Source: Streptomyces parvulus
GTDB taxonomy: Bacteria > Actinomycetota > Actinomycetes > Streptomycetales > Streptomycetaceae
Reading direction: 5' to 3'
Assembly (NCBI RefSeq): GCF_014648855.1
Contig: NZ_BMRX01000013.1
Coordinates: 181,985-245,984, forward strand
Length of the DNA: 64,000 nucleotides
Shown: one piece after another, positions 49,346 through 57,626 of the stretch
Layout: every line of letters starts with the position of its first letter
How positions within the stretch are numbered: position 1 is the stretch's first letter
Translations under genes and position numbers: made by a program
Notes under the pieces: generated by a model
Database searches by the model: none
The model's input: only the letters and a program-made list of their open reading frames with translations
What the model was told of the DNA's origin: nothing

Positions 49346-50839
49346 TCACCACTTGCCGGGTGCGTAGTCCTTGAGGAAGACGCCGTACAGGTCCTCGCCC
49401 GCCTCGCCGCGCACGATGGGGTCGTAGACGCGGGCCGCGCCGTCGATCAGGTCGAGCGGGGCGTGGAAGCCGGCCTCGGCCAGGCGGAGCTTGTCCCAGT
49501 GCGGCCGCTCGTCGGTGATCCAGCCGGTGTCGACGGAGGTCATCAGGATCCGGTCGGTGTCGAACATCTCCTGGGCGCTGGTCCGCGTGACCATGTTCAT
49601 CGCGGCCTTCGCGGCGTTGGTGTTGGGGTGCCCGGCGCCCTTGTAGCCGCGGGCGAACACCCCCTCCATCGCCGAGACGTTGACGACGTAGGCCCGGCCG
49701 CCCGGCGCCCGGCGCGCGGCCTCGGCCATCGCGGGCCTGAGGGCGCTGATGAGGATGAACGGCGAGGTGTAGTTGCACAGCTGGGTCTCCAGCAGCTCCA
49801 CCGGGGAGATCTGCTCGATGGTCTGCACCCAGGTGTTGGAGTCGACGACGTCCGGGACCAGGCCGCCCGCGTCGATGGCGGTCCCCTCACGGTGCCGGAC
49901 CACGCTGGCGTGCCCGGCGACCAGGGCGAGGTCGGCCACCTTCTGCGCGTCGAGTCCGGAGGTGCCGACGGGCAGCGCGGCCAGCCCGTCCACCGCGCCG
50001 GAGTTGAAGGCGCCGATGACGTGGTGGGCGGGCAGCTCACCGGCGGGCAGCGGCGCGCCCTCGCCGTCGACGAGCGCGGCGTAGGCGGAGGGCAGGCGCC
50101 GCACGGTCTGCGTGGCGTTGTTGATCAGGATGTCGAGCGGCCCCGGCTCGGCGACCCGCTCGGCCAGGGCGACGGCCTGCGCGGGGTCGCGCAGGTCGAT
50201 GCCGACGACCTCCAGGCGGTGCAGCCAGTCCGCGGAGTCGTCCATGGCCTTGAAGCGGCGGATGGCGTCCTTGGGGAAACGGGTGGTGATCGTGGTGTGC
50301 GCGCCGTCGCGCAGCAGCCGCAGCGCGATGTACATGCCGATCTTGGCGCGGCCGCCGGTGAGCAGCGCGCGCTTGCCGCTGAGGTCGGCGCGGGCCTCGC
50401 GGCGCTCGCGGTTCTCGGCGGCGCACTTCTGGCAGAGCTGGTGGTAGAAGTAGTCGACCTCGACGTAGCGCTGCTTGCAGATGTAGCAGGAGCGCGGGCG
50501 CTGGAGTATCCCGGCGATCCGCCCCTGCTCGGTGCGGGAGGAGGGCAGCAGGCCTTCGGTCTCGTCGTCGATGCGCTCGGCGGAGCCCGTGGCGGTGGCC
50601 TCGGTGACCGCCTTGTCGTGGGCGGTCTTGGCGGCCCGGCGGTCCTGGCGGCGGCGCTGCTTGACCATGCGGTAGATGTGCGAGGTGGCCCGGCGCACCC
50701 GGATCGCGTCCGGGTGGTCGACGTCGAGCCCGTCGAGTTCCTCCAGCACGCTCAGGCAGACGGCGAGCCGCTCCGGGTCGATCCCGGGGCCGTACACCGC
50801 CTCGTCCGTGCTGGCCGCACCGTCCTGTGTCACCGTCAT
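49346..50839 (-). CDS. SDR oxidoreductase with N-terminal zinc ribbon
   Basis: 497 aa. Helical, basic N-terminus (about 1-110; RATSHIYRMVKQRRRQDRRA), a CYIC...CQKC four-Cys zinc-ribbon-like element near residues 119-140, then a short-chain dehydrogenase domain: ALLTGGRAKIGMYIALRLLR (TGGxxxIG nucleotide site), DILINNATQT, and YVVNVSAMEGVFARGYKGAG with catalytic Ser/Tyr/Lys context altered (GHPNTNAAKAAMN). ATG at 50839 is preferred, with GGGAACGG upstream; ATG at 50878 is possible. Function unknown. Confidence 0.82.
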   Translation of the reverse strand: MTVTQDGAASTDEAVYGPGIDPERLAVCLSVLEELDGLDVDHPDAIRVRRATSHIYRMVKQRRRQDRRAAKTAHDKAVTEATATGSAERIDDETEGLLPSSRTEQGRIAGILQRPRSCYICKQRYVEVDYFYHQLCQKCAAENRERREARADLSGKRALLTGGRAKIGMYIALRLLRDGAHTTITTRFPKDAIRRFKAMDDSADWLHRLEVVGIDLRDPAQAVALAERVAEPGPLDILINNATQTVRRLPSAYAALVDGEGAPLPAGELPAHHVIGAFNSGAVDGLAALPVGTSGLDAQKVADLALVAGHASVVRHREGTAIDAGGLVPDVVDSNTWVQTIEQISPVELLETQLCNYTSPFILISALRPAMAEAARRAPGGRAYVVNVSAMEGVFARGYKGAGHPNTNAAKAAMNMVTRTSAQEMFDTDRILMTSVDTGWITDERPHWDKLRLAEAGFHAPLDLIDGAARVYDPIVRGEAGEDLYGVFLKDYAPGKW

Positions 50840-50885
50840 CGCCGCTGCCGTTCCCTGGTCACCGTCGCGGCGCTCCATGACGCGA

Positions 50886-50902
50886 CCGCTGTCGAACAGC
50901 GG
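50886..50902. promoter_or_regulatory. Perfect inverted repeat CCGCTGT-CGA-ACAGCGG upstream of the SDR gene
   Basis: Seven-bp perfect arms 47 bases upstream of the SDR start. On the plus strand it is followed by ATTTTATT and would look like a terminator, but both flanking genes run on the minus strand, so an operator for the SDR gene is more likely. Confidence 0.45.
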
Positions 50903-50942
50903 ATTTTATTCAGCGCCGGGCGCGGATCCAAACCCGCCGGGG

Positions 50943-52283
50943 TCAGGGACCGCACGCCGTGAGCAACGTCTCCACCTCCTCGGCGAGGGCCAGCGCGAAC
51001 CGGTCGAGGTCGGGCACCGCCTTCGCGTCCGCGACCAGGCCGTAGTGGACCTGCCCGCGGTACGTCGAGACGGCCACCGCCAGGGAGTGGCCGCGGGCCA
51101 GCGGCGCCAGCGGGTAGACCTCGGTGAGCGGGTGGCCGCCGAGCCGCAGCCCGAGGCTGGGCAGCGGGACGCTGGTGACGAGGATGTCGAACCAGAGCCG
51201 GGCGGCGCCGGAGACCAGCGGCCCGCCGAGCCGGTGGCCGAGTGCCGGGACGTGGTCGGCGAGCAGGGCGACGGCACCGGCGCCCCGGCCGGGTCCGGCG
51301 TCCTTGTTGCGGTCCATGGCCGTCCGGACCGTGCCGAGACGCGACAGCGGGTCGGGGTCGGCGACCGGAAGCCGTATCAAGTACCCGGAGAGCCGGTTGC
51401 CCTGCGGGTGCGCGGTGCGCGGGCGGCGTTTGGAGACGGGGATCAGGGCGCGGGGCTCGACGCCCTCGCTGCCGTCGCCCCGCTCGTCCAGCCAGCGGCG
51501 CAGGGCTCCGGCGACGACGGCGATCAGCACGTCGTTGACGGTGCCGCCGGTGGTCTTGCGCACGTGGTGCACGTCGTCGAGGTCGACGGCGACGCCCGCG
51601 ATGCGGCGGGTGCCGGAGGATTCGGCGGTGAGGGCGGCCGAGGAGCGCACGTCGAGGGTGGACAGGGCCGCGGCGGCGCCGATGTCCAGGGCGCGGCCCG
51701 CGTCGGACAGGGCGCCGCGCAGCCGGTCCGGCAGGGTGCGCACGTCGGGCAGGAGCCCGCGCGAGGGCGGCGCGGGCCGGGGCCGGGGGGCGGGCAGGTC
51801 CAGGGGGTCGAGGACACCCGCGGCGAGGGTGAGGGCGCGCAGCCCGTCGGCCAGGGCGTGGTGGAACTTGAACAGCACGGCGAAGGAGCCGCCGTCCGCG
51901 CCCGGCAGGACGTGTGCCTCCCACGGGGGGCGGCCGCGTTCGAGGGGCCGTTCCATCAGGCGGCCGGCCCGGGCGTGGAAGTCCGTGGTCGGGGCGTGCA
52001 GCCGCACGTGGTCGAGCGGGTCGAAGCGCGGGTCGGCTTCGCGGGTGGCGCCCCCGAAGGCGAACGGCCGGCGCAGCGCCAGCGGCGGCTGCCAGGTGTC
52101 CCGGATCCGCATCCGCAATCCGGGCACCGCGGGCGCGCGGGCGGCGAGCAGGTCGGCCGCGTGGGCGCCCGCGGTGGGGGAACCGGCCTCGAAGACGCCG
52201 AGCGCGCCGAGGTGCATGGGGTGCTCGGGGGACTCGATGTTCCAGAACGCCAGGTCTAGGGGAGCGAGCGGATCGGGAGTCAA
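50943..52283 (-). CDS. Wax ester synthase/diacylglycerol acyltransferase (WS/DGAT)
   Basis: 446 aa. The catalytic HHALADG (HHxxxDG) sits in LFKFHHALADGLRALTLAAG. The N-terminal PLDLAFWNIESPEHPMHLGA and later GTVNDVLIAVVAGALRRWL and NRLSGYLIRLPV are standard family segments. It joins acyl-CoA to diacylglycerol or fatty alcohols to make storage triacylglycerol or wax ester; from memory the S. coelicolor counterpart is the main DGAT. TTG at 52283 is chosen: GAGG lies seven bases upstream and it yields the usual short N-terminus. GTG at 52307 is an alternative. Confidence 0.9.
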   Translation of the reverse strand: MTPDPLAPLDLAFWNIESPEHPMHLGALGVFEAGSPTAGAHAADLLAARAPAVPGLRMRIRDTWQPPLALRRPFAFGGATREADPRFDPLDHVRLHAPTTDFHARAGRLMERPLERGRPPWEAHVLPGADGGSFAVLFKFHHALADGLRALTLAAGVLDPLDLPAPRPRPAPPSRGLLPDVRTLPDRLRGALSDAGRALDIGAAAALSTLDVRSSAALTAESSGTRRIAGVAVDLDDVHHVRKTTGGTVNDVLIAVVAGALRRWLDERGDGSEGVEPRALIPVSKRRPRTAHPQGNRLSGYLIRLPVADPDPLSRLGTVRTAMDRNKDAGPGRGAGAVALLADHVPALGHRLGGPLVSGAARLWFDILVTSVPLPSLGLRLGGHPLTEVYPLAPLARGHSLAVAVSTYRGQVHYGLVADAKAVPDLDRFALALAEEVETLLTACGP

Positions 52284-52392
52284 GGGTCTGCCTCGCAGGA
52301 ACGGCACGTCGACGGATGAACAAGCAGTCAATCGCCCTCCGACGATTACGGTCAAGTACGATCAAGCTACGCACAGTTAACAAGAGATTAAA

Positions 52393-52420
52393 GTCCCGCC
52401 CCTTTTGACGGGGGCGGGAC
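52393..52420 (-). terminator. Terminator of the GH92 gene
   Basis: GTCCCGCCCC / GGGGCGGGAC around an eight-base loop. In the minus direction the stem is followed by TTTAATC, one of the few T-rich terminators in the window. It lies 39 bases past the GH92 stop. Confidence 0.8.
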
Positions 52421-52458
52421 GGCTGGGACTCATGGGGCGTCTGTGCTCACGGCCGTGG

Positions 52459-54777
52459 TCACGTCAGCGGCGGCGGCACCGCCTCGGCCGAGGTTCCCCA
52501 CCCGGACGGGTGCGGGCCGACCGTGAAACCGAGCGACCGCACGGAGCGCAGGTCGTCGGTCGTCAGGTACGTCCGCCCGTAGGCCGCGCCGTCGGTGCGG
52601 GCGGACTGGACGTAGCGGTCCGTGTCCGAGGTGCCGGGCGCCGTGACGGTCAGGGCGCCGCGCGGGTAGTAGCGGCGGTCGAGGGTGAGGTCGACGCGGT
52701 CGAAGACCGGGGTGGACAGGCCCCAGGTGTCGTAGCCGGGCTGGATCGGGAAGATCCCGATCGAGGACAGCACGTTCCAGGCGGACATGGTCCCGAGGTC
52801 GTCGTTGCCGGTCATGCCGGTCGGCGTGTCCGTGAACAGGGTGAGCGCCGCGTGCACCACGTCCGTGGTCTTCCAGGGCTGCCCGGTCGACAGGTAGGTG
52901 TACGGGGCGATCAGGTCGGGCTCGTTCTGCGGGTTGTACTTGTCGGCGTTGTAGTAGTCGTACGGCCCGTTCACCCACACCTCGCGGGCGGTCTTCGCCG
53001 GGTCGGCGAGGAGCTGCTCGTAGGCGAAGAAGGAGTCCAGCCGCTCGTTCGCCGCCTCCTTCCCGCCGATGAGGTCGATCATGCCGGGCAGGTCCTGCGG
53101 CACCAGCCACTGGTACTGCCAGGACGTGCCCTCGTGGAAGCCCTCGCTCTGCGCGGGGTCGGCCGGGCCGGTGAAGGCGCCGTCCGCGTCCCGGGCGCGG
53201 AAGAAGCCGGTCGAGGCGTCGAAGACGTTCCGGTAACTGCCGGCACGCTCGGCGTACCGCGCCGCGTCCTCGTCGTGGCCGAGGTCGCGCGCCATGCGGG
53301 AGAGCATCGCGTCGGACAGGGCGTACTCCAGGGTCGCCGAGGCGCCGTGGTCGTAGTCGGAGTCGCCGGGCTTGGCGTGCGGGCGTCCCTCGACGTAGGG
53401 CGCGAAGCCTTCGGCCAGGTACTCGCGGTTGGCCTCCCGGCCGACGGCCGGCGAGTCCGCGGGCGGCACCCCGTCGGCGTTCTTCTTGAGGGCCCGGTAG
53501 GCCCGCTCCTCCCAGCCGTGCAGCAGGCCCTGCTGGTAGGCGTTGGTGAGGAAGGGGGTCACCGGGTCGCCGGTCATGATGTTGGTCTCGACCGTGCCGT
53601 ACCCCCACTTGGGCAGCCAGCCGCTCTCCTCGTCGATCTTGACGACGGAGATCGCCATGTCCCGCGCCTCCCGGGGCGCGAGCAGGGCGAGGAGCTGGGA
53701 CTGGGTGCGGTAGGTGTCCCACAGGGACCAGTTCTGGTAGTACGTGAAGCCCTTGGCGCGGTGGATCTCCTGGTCCCAGCCGGTGTAGCGGCCGTCGACG
53801 TCGCTGCCGACGTTGGGCGCCAGGAAGGACCGGTACAGGGAGGAGTAGAAGGTACGGCGCAGGGTGTCGTCCCCGCCCCGGACCCGGACGTCGTCGAGCC
53901 GCTTCTCCCAGGTCCGCTGCGCGTCGTGGCGCACGGCGTCGAAGGAGCGGCCGCCCTCGGCGCGCAGGTTGAGCGCGGCGCCCCGCGCGTCCACGTAGGA
54001 CAGGGCGGTGGTGGCCTCGACGGTGCGGTCCTTCGTGGTGTCGAAGCGGACGTAGGCCCCGTCGCCGCCGGTCTTCGCGCCAGCGGTCACGGTGCCGTCG
54101 TCCCAGGTGCCGTGGGAGGCGAAGGGCCGGTCGAAGCGGGTGATCGTGTAGACGGTGTACGGCTTGGTGTCCTGGCAGAAGCCGCTGCCGGTGATCGCGG
54201 TGCGCACGGTGCGGCTGTCGAGCACCTCGACCTCGGTGGAGACGTTCTTGTGCAGCGACTGCCCCGCGTTGAGCAGGACGTTGGCCTTGTCGGTGGCCGG
54301 GAAGGTGTAGCGCTGCACGCCGGTGCGCCCGGTGGCGGTCAGCTCGGCGCCGATGCCGGTGCCGAGGGCGGCGCGGTAGTAGCCGGGGCTCGCCTCCTCG
54401 TCGTCGTGGCTGAAGGGCGCGGCGTACTTCGCGTAGTCCGTCTCGGTGACGTCGCCGGTGGTCGGCAGCACCGGCAGGTCGCCGCCGAGGCCGCAGCCGA
54501 CGCCCGAGAGGTGGACCAGCGAGAAGCCGCGGATGTGGGTGTCGGAGTGGTCGTAGCCGGTGTTGTGTCCGGTGTCCGGCGAGAACTGCACCATGCCGAA
54601 GGGCACGGCGGCGCCGGGGTAGGTGTTGCCCTCGTTCTCGGTCCCGATGAAGGGGTTCACCAGGTCGGTCAGGTGCTGGTCGGTCGTCGGGGCGGCCTGC
54701 GCCGCCGGGGCGGTGAGCAGCGCGGACGCTGCCACCACCCCGGCCACGCACAGCCGCAGACGCCGGGTGGCTCTCAT
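52459..54777 (-). CDS. GH92 secreted alpha-mannosidase
   Basis: 772 aa. Sec signal MRATRRLRLCVAGVVAASAL ending near AQAA. GH92 features: LVNPFIGTENEGNTYPGAAV at the start, GFSLVHLSGVGCGLGGDLPV, NWSLWDTYRTQSQLLALL, and the C-terminal MTGNDDLGTMSAWNVLSSIG (catalytic Asp region). GH92 enzymes are calcium-dependent exo-alpha-mannosidases acting on N-glycans or fungal mannan. ATG at 54777 with GGAGGAC. It follows the PA14-GH2 gene by 52 bases, likely one operon. Confidence 0.94.
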   Translation of the reverse strand: MRATRRLRLCVAGVVAASALLTAPAAQAAPTTDQHLTDLVNPFIGTENEGNTYPGAAVPFGMVQFSPDTGHNTGYDHSDTHIRGFSLVHLSGVGCGLGGDLPVLPTTGDVTETDYAKYAAPFSHDDEEASPGYYRAALGTGIGAELTATGRTGVQRYTFPATDKANVLLNAGQSLHKNVSTEVEVLDSRTVRTAITGSGFCQDTKPYTVYTITRFDRPFASHGTWDDGTVTAGAKTGGDGAYVRFDTTKDRTVEATTALSYVDARGAALNLRAEGGRSFDAVRHDAQRTWEKRLDDVRVRGGDDTLRRTFYSSLYRSFLAPNVGSDVDGRYTGWDQEIHRAKGFTYYQNWSLWDTYRTQSQLLALLAPREARDMAISVVKIDEESGWLPKWGYGTVETNIMTGDPVTPFLTNAYQQGLLHGWEERAYRALKKNADGVPPADSPAVGREANREYLAEGFAPYVEGRPHAKPGDSDYDHGASATLEYALSDAMLSRMARDLGHDEDAARYAERAGSYRNVFDASTGFFRARDADGAFTGPADPAQSEGFHEGTSWQYQWLVPQDLPGMIDLIGGKEAANERLDSFFAYEQLLADPAKTAREVWVNGPYDYYNADKYNPQNEPDLIAPYTYLSTGQPWKTTDVVHAALTLFTDTPTGMTGNDDLGTMSAWNVLSSIGIFPIQPGYDTWGLSTPVFDRVDLTLDRRYYPRGALTVTAPGTSDTDRYVQSARTDGAAYGRTYLTTDDLRSVRSLGFTVGPHPSGWGTSAEAVPPPLT

Positions 54778-54829
54778 CTGCGGTGTCCTCCGGAGGTTCT
54801 GCCGTGCGGTTGGTCCGTGGTGCGGGTGC

Positions 54830-57439
54830 TCAGCCGGCGCAGCCCGCCGGGACGGGCTGCGACGCGTCGCGGATCAGCGCCTCGTGGGCGGCCCTCACCC
54901 GCTCGGCGTCCGGCTTGAGGATCTTGCGGTCGTACGTCGTCAGGCCGTTCAGCTCGCCCTCGACGTCCGAGATCTGGGTGTAGACGGCGCCGTTGCCGCC
55001 GCGGCAGGCCAGCGCCCGGACCTCGTCGAGCTTGGCGAGGTAGTCGTCCGTGTACGTCGCCGGGTCGACGTCGACGTACGACTGCTGCACCGACCAGGCG
55101 TGTCCGGGCACCGCGAGACCGAGGCCGCCGTACTCGCCGCTGACCAGGGCGCGTTCGCCGTCCGGCGCGGGCGGCAGGGCGGGGCTCGGGTAGCCGTGCT
55201 CGTCCATGATGTCGCCGGCGCCGCCGTCGGCCCCCAGGTTCAGGCCCGACTGGTTGTTGACGAGGCGGGTCGGGTCCCAGGCCTTGGCCTGCTCGGCGAC
55301 GCGCTTGATGTCGTACTGGCCCCAGCCCTCGTTGAAGGTGACCCACATGACGACCGACGGATGGCTGACGTGCTCGTCGATCATCTCCTTCATCTCCCGC
55401 TCGTACTCGGCGCGGGCCGCGGCGGAGGGGTTCACCCCGGCGGTCATCGCGGGCATGTCCTGCCAGACCAGCAGGCCGAGCCGGTCGGCCCAGTAGAACC
55501 AGCGGTCGGGCTCCACCTTGATGTGCTTGCGCACCGAGTTGAAGCCGAGCCGCTTGTGCAGTTTCAGGTCGTACGCGAGCGCCTCGTCGGTGGGGGCGGT
55601 GTGCAGGCCGTCCGGCCAGAAGCCCTGGTCGAGGGTGGCCATCATGAAGACCGGTGCGCCGTTGAGCATGGTGCGCGGCACGCCGTCCACCTTCTCGACG
55701 GCGACGGAGCGCATCCCGAAGTAGCTCTCGACGCGGTCCTGTCCGACGGTGACCTTCAGGTCGTAGAGGAACGGGTCGTCGGGCGACCACAGGCGCGGGT
55801 CGCGGATCCGCAGGGTCAGCGGCTCGCCGGTGCGGCCGCTCGCGGTGGCGACCCTGCGGTGTCCGTCGTACGCCGTCGCGGTGATCCGTACGCCGTCGCG
55901 GACGCCCTCGGGGGCGACGGTCAGGGTGCTCGCGCCGACGTCCGGGGTGAGCTTCAGGGAGCCGACGTGGTCACGGGCGACCGGTTCCATCCAGACGGTC
56001 TGCCAGATGCCGGAGCTGGGCGTGTACCAGATGCCGCTCGGGTCCAGGCGCTGCTTGCCGACCGGCGGGTTCTCGCCGTTCGCGGAGTCGGTCGGGTCGT
56101 ACACGCCGACGATCAGCTCCTGGGTGCGGCCCGGCTTCAGCGCGTCGGTGACGTCGGCGCCGAACCTGTCGTAGCCGCCCTGATGGCCGGCGACCTTCGT
56201 GCCGTTGACGTACACCTCGGACTGCCAGTCGACGGCGCCGAAGTTGAGCATGAGGCGCTGTCCGGAGCCGATGTGCCAGTCGCGGGGCACGGTGAAGGTG
56301 CGCCGGTACCACATGCGGTCCTCGTGCCGCTGGATGCCGGAGAGCTGGGACTCCACCGGGTACGGGACGAGGACGCGCTCCGCGAGGTTCCTGCCGACCG
56401 GGGGCCGCTCGCCCTCCTCGGCGGCGGCGAACTGCCAGCGGCCGTTGAGGTTCTGCCACTTGTCGCGGGTCAACTGCGGGCGCGGGTACTCCGGGAGGGC
56501 GTTGTCCGGTCCCACCTCGTCGGCCCAGTCGGTGCGCAGCTCGTAGGTGGACTCGTTGCCGCCGCTGCTCCAGAAGGCGTTGACAACGTTGCCTTCGGCG
56601 TCGGTGAGGCCGCCTTCGCCGTCGTAGCGGACGTCGGCGGTGCCGGGGGCGTCGCCGTCCTTGTTGCCGACGACGGGTTCACCGAGGGCGACGAGCAGGG
56701 CGCCGGGGTCGGCCGGGTCGACCTTCGCCTCGCCGAGCGGCCACTTGGCGCCGCCGATCACCGCTTCGAGGTGCTCGGTGAGACCGTCGGGGACGGCGGC
56801 GAGGGGGCTCGCGAAGTCCAGCCTGAGGGTGCGGCCGGTGGACTGGACGGTGGTGGCCGTGGCGCCGTTGTAGTCGAAGCCGTCGGGCAGCCGGAAGGCC
56901 GACCGCGGGATCGCCTCCTTGGCGCCGCCGGGCTCGGTCCAGCGCAGATGCAGGTTGGAGCCGCCGAAGTGCTCGAAGTACTCCAGCTTGACGTCGTAGG
57001 ACTGGCCCGCCGTCAGCTCGACCGGCGCGGATGTCTGTTCGCGGTCCCAGTCGTCGACCCAGTGGTCCACCACCAGCCGCCCGCCCACCCAGAGGCGGAA
57101 GCCGTTGTCGCCGGTGATCGAGAAGGTGTGGGCGCCGGTCTCCTCGGGGACGAGCCTGCCGGTCCAGCGGACGCTGACGTCGTCCGACTGCCCGGTGGCG
57201 AAGGCGAGTCGGGGCTCCAGGGTGCCGAAGTCGACCTGCGGGTCGAAGCCGGTGGCCTTGAGTTCGTGGAAGTCGAAGGCTCCGGGGGCGGACTGGGTGT
57301 AGTACTCGCCCTTCAGGCCGTGGATCTCGGCGGCGGGGCCGTCCGCGGCCTGCGCGGCGGGCACGGCGGCGAGTCCGGCCGCGCCGAGCGCGGCGGCGAG
57401 CAGCAGCGCGAGTCTGTCTCTGAGTCGTTTGGTGCGCAC
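54830..57439 (-). CDS. Secreted PA14-containing GH2 family glycosidase
   Basis: 869 aa. Signal TKRLRDRLALLLAAALGAAG ending at AQAA. A PA14-type carbohydrate-binding domain spans about 40-200 (GLKGEYYTQSAPGAFDFHEL, GDNGFRLWVGGRLVVDHWVD). GH2 sugar-binding, sandwich and barrel domains follow (MWYRRTFTVPRDW, SGIWQTVWMEPV, LGFNSVRKHIKVEPDRWFYW), with acid/base Glu in VTFNEGWGQYD and the likely nucleophile in ALVSGEYGGLG. Substrate could be beta-galactoside, beta-mannoside or glucuronide; the GH92 partner favours glycan trimming. GTG at 57439 with GGAGGAGAGGG. Twin palindromes lie upstream. Confidence 0.9.
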   Translation of the reverse strand: MRTKRLRDRLALLLAAALGAAGLAAVPAAQAADGPAAEIHGLKGEYYTQSAPGAFDFHELKATGFDPQVDFGTLEPRLAFATGQSDDVSVRWTGRLVPEETGAHTFSITGDNGFRLWVGGRLVVDHWVDDWDREQTSAPVELTAGQSYDVKLEYFEHFGGSNLHLRWTEPGGAKEAIPRSAFRLPDGFDYNGATATTVQSTGRTLRLDFASPLAAVPDGLTEHLEAVIGGAKWPLGEAKVDPADPGALLVALGEPVVGNKDGDAPGTADVRYDGEGGLTDAEGNVVNAFWSSGGNESTYELRTDWADEVGPDNALPEYPRPQLTRDKWQNLNGRWQFAAAEEGERPPVGRNLAERVLVPYPVESQLSGIQRHEDRMWYRRTFTVPRDWHIGSGQRLMLNFGAVDWQSEVYVNGTKVAGHQGGYDRFGADVTDALKPGRTQELIVGVYDPTDSANGENPPVGKQRLDPSGIWYTPSSGIWQTVWMEPVARDHVGSLKLTPDVGASTLTVAPEGVRDGVRITATAYDGHRRVATASGRTGEPLTLRIRDPRLWSPDDPFLYDLKVTVGQDRVESYFGMRSVAVEKVDGVPRTMLNGAPVFMMATLDQGFWPDGLHTAPTDEALAYDLKLHKRLGFNSVRKHIKVEPDRWFYWADRLGLLVWQDMPAMTAGVNPSAAARAEYEREMKEMIDEHVSHPSVVMWVTFNEGWGQYDIKRVAEQAKAWDPTRLVNNQSGLNLGADGGAGDIMDEHGYPSPALPPAPDGERALVSGEYGGLGLAVPGHAWSVQQSYVDVDPATYTDDYLAKLDEVRALACRGGNGAVYTQISDVEGELNGLTTYDRKILKPDAERVRAAHEALIRDASQPVPAGCAG

Positions 57440-57478
57440 GGACCCTCTCCTCCGGAAACGGGTGGTGGCGTGGCTCCA

Positions 57479-57512
57479 GACATCGATGTCACATCCGTCG
57501 TACATCGATGTA
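57479..57512. promoter_or_regulatory. Twin palindromic operator: two ACATCGATGT sites 22 bp apart
   Basis: GACATCGATGTC (57479-57490) and TACATCGATGTA (57501-57512) are both perfect 12-bp palindromes with a shared ACATCGATGT core, on the same face of the helix (22-bp centre spacing). They begin 40 bases upstream of the PA14-GH2 start. Strong candidate site for a dimeric repressor or activator of the GH2-GH92 operon. I saw no other copy in the window. Confidence 0.75.
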
Positions 57513-57564
57513 ACAGCAGAGGCATGACAACACGGATTCCGCTTGAGGTCCAGGGACATGACAA

Positions 57565-57621
57565 GGGGCCGACGTCGTGGCGGCGGTTCCGCGGGCGCGG
57601 CACCGGCACGACGTCGGCCCC
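57565..57621. terminator. 15-bp hairpin downstream of glgC
   Basis: GGGGCCGACGTCGTG and CACGACGTCGGCCCC enclose a 27-base GC-rich loop; it starts six bases past the glgC stop in the minus direction. Confidence 0.75.
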
Positions 57622-57626
57622 GCCCG

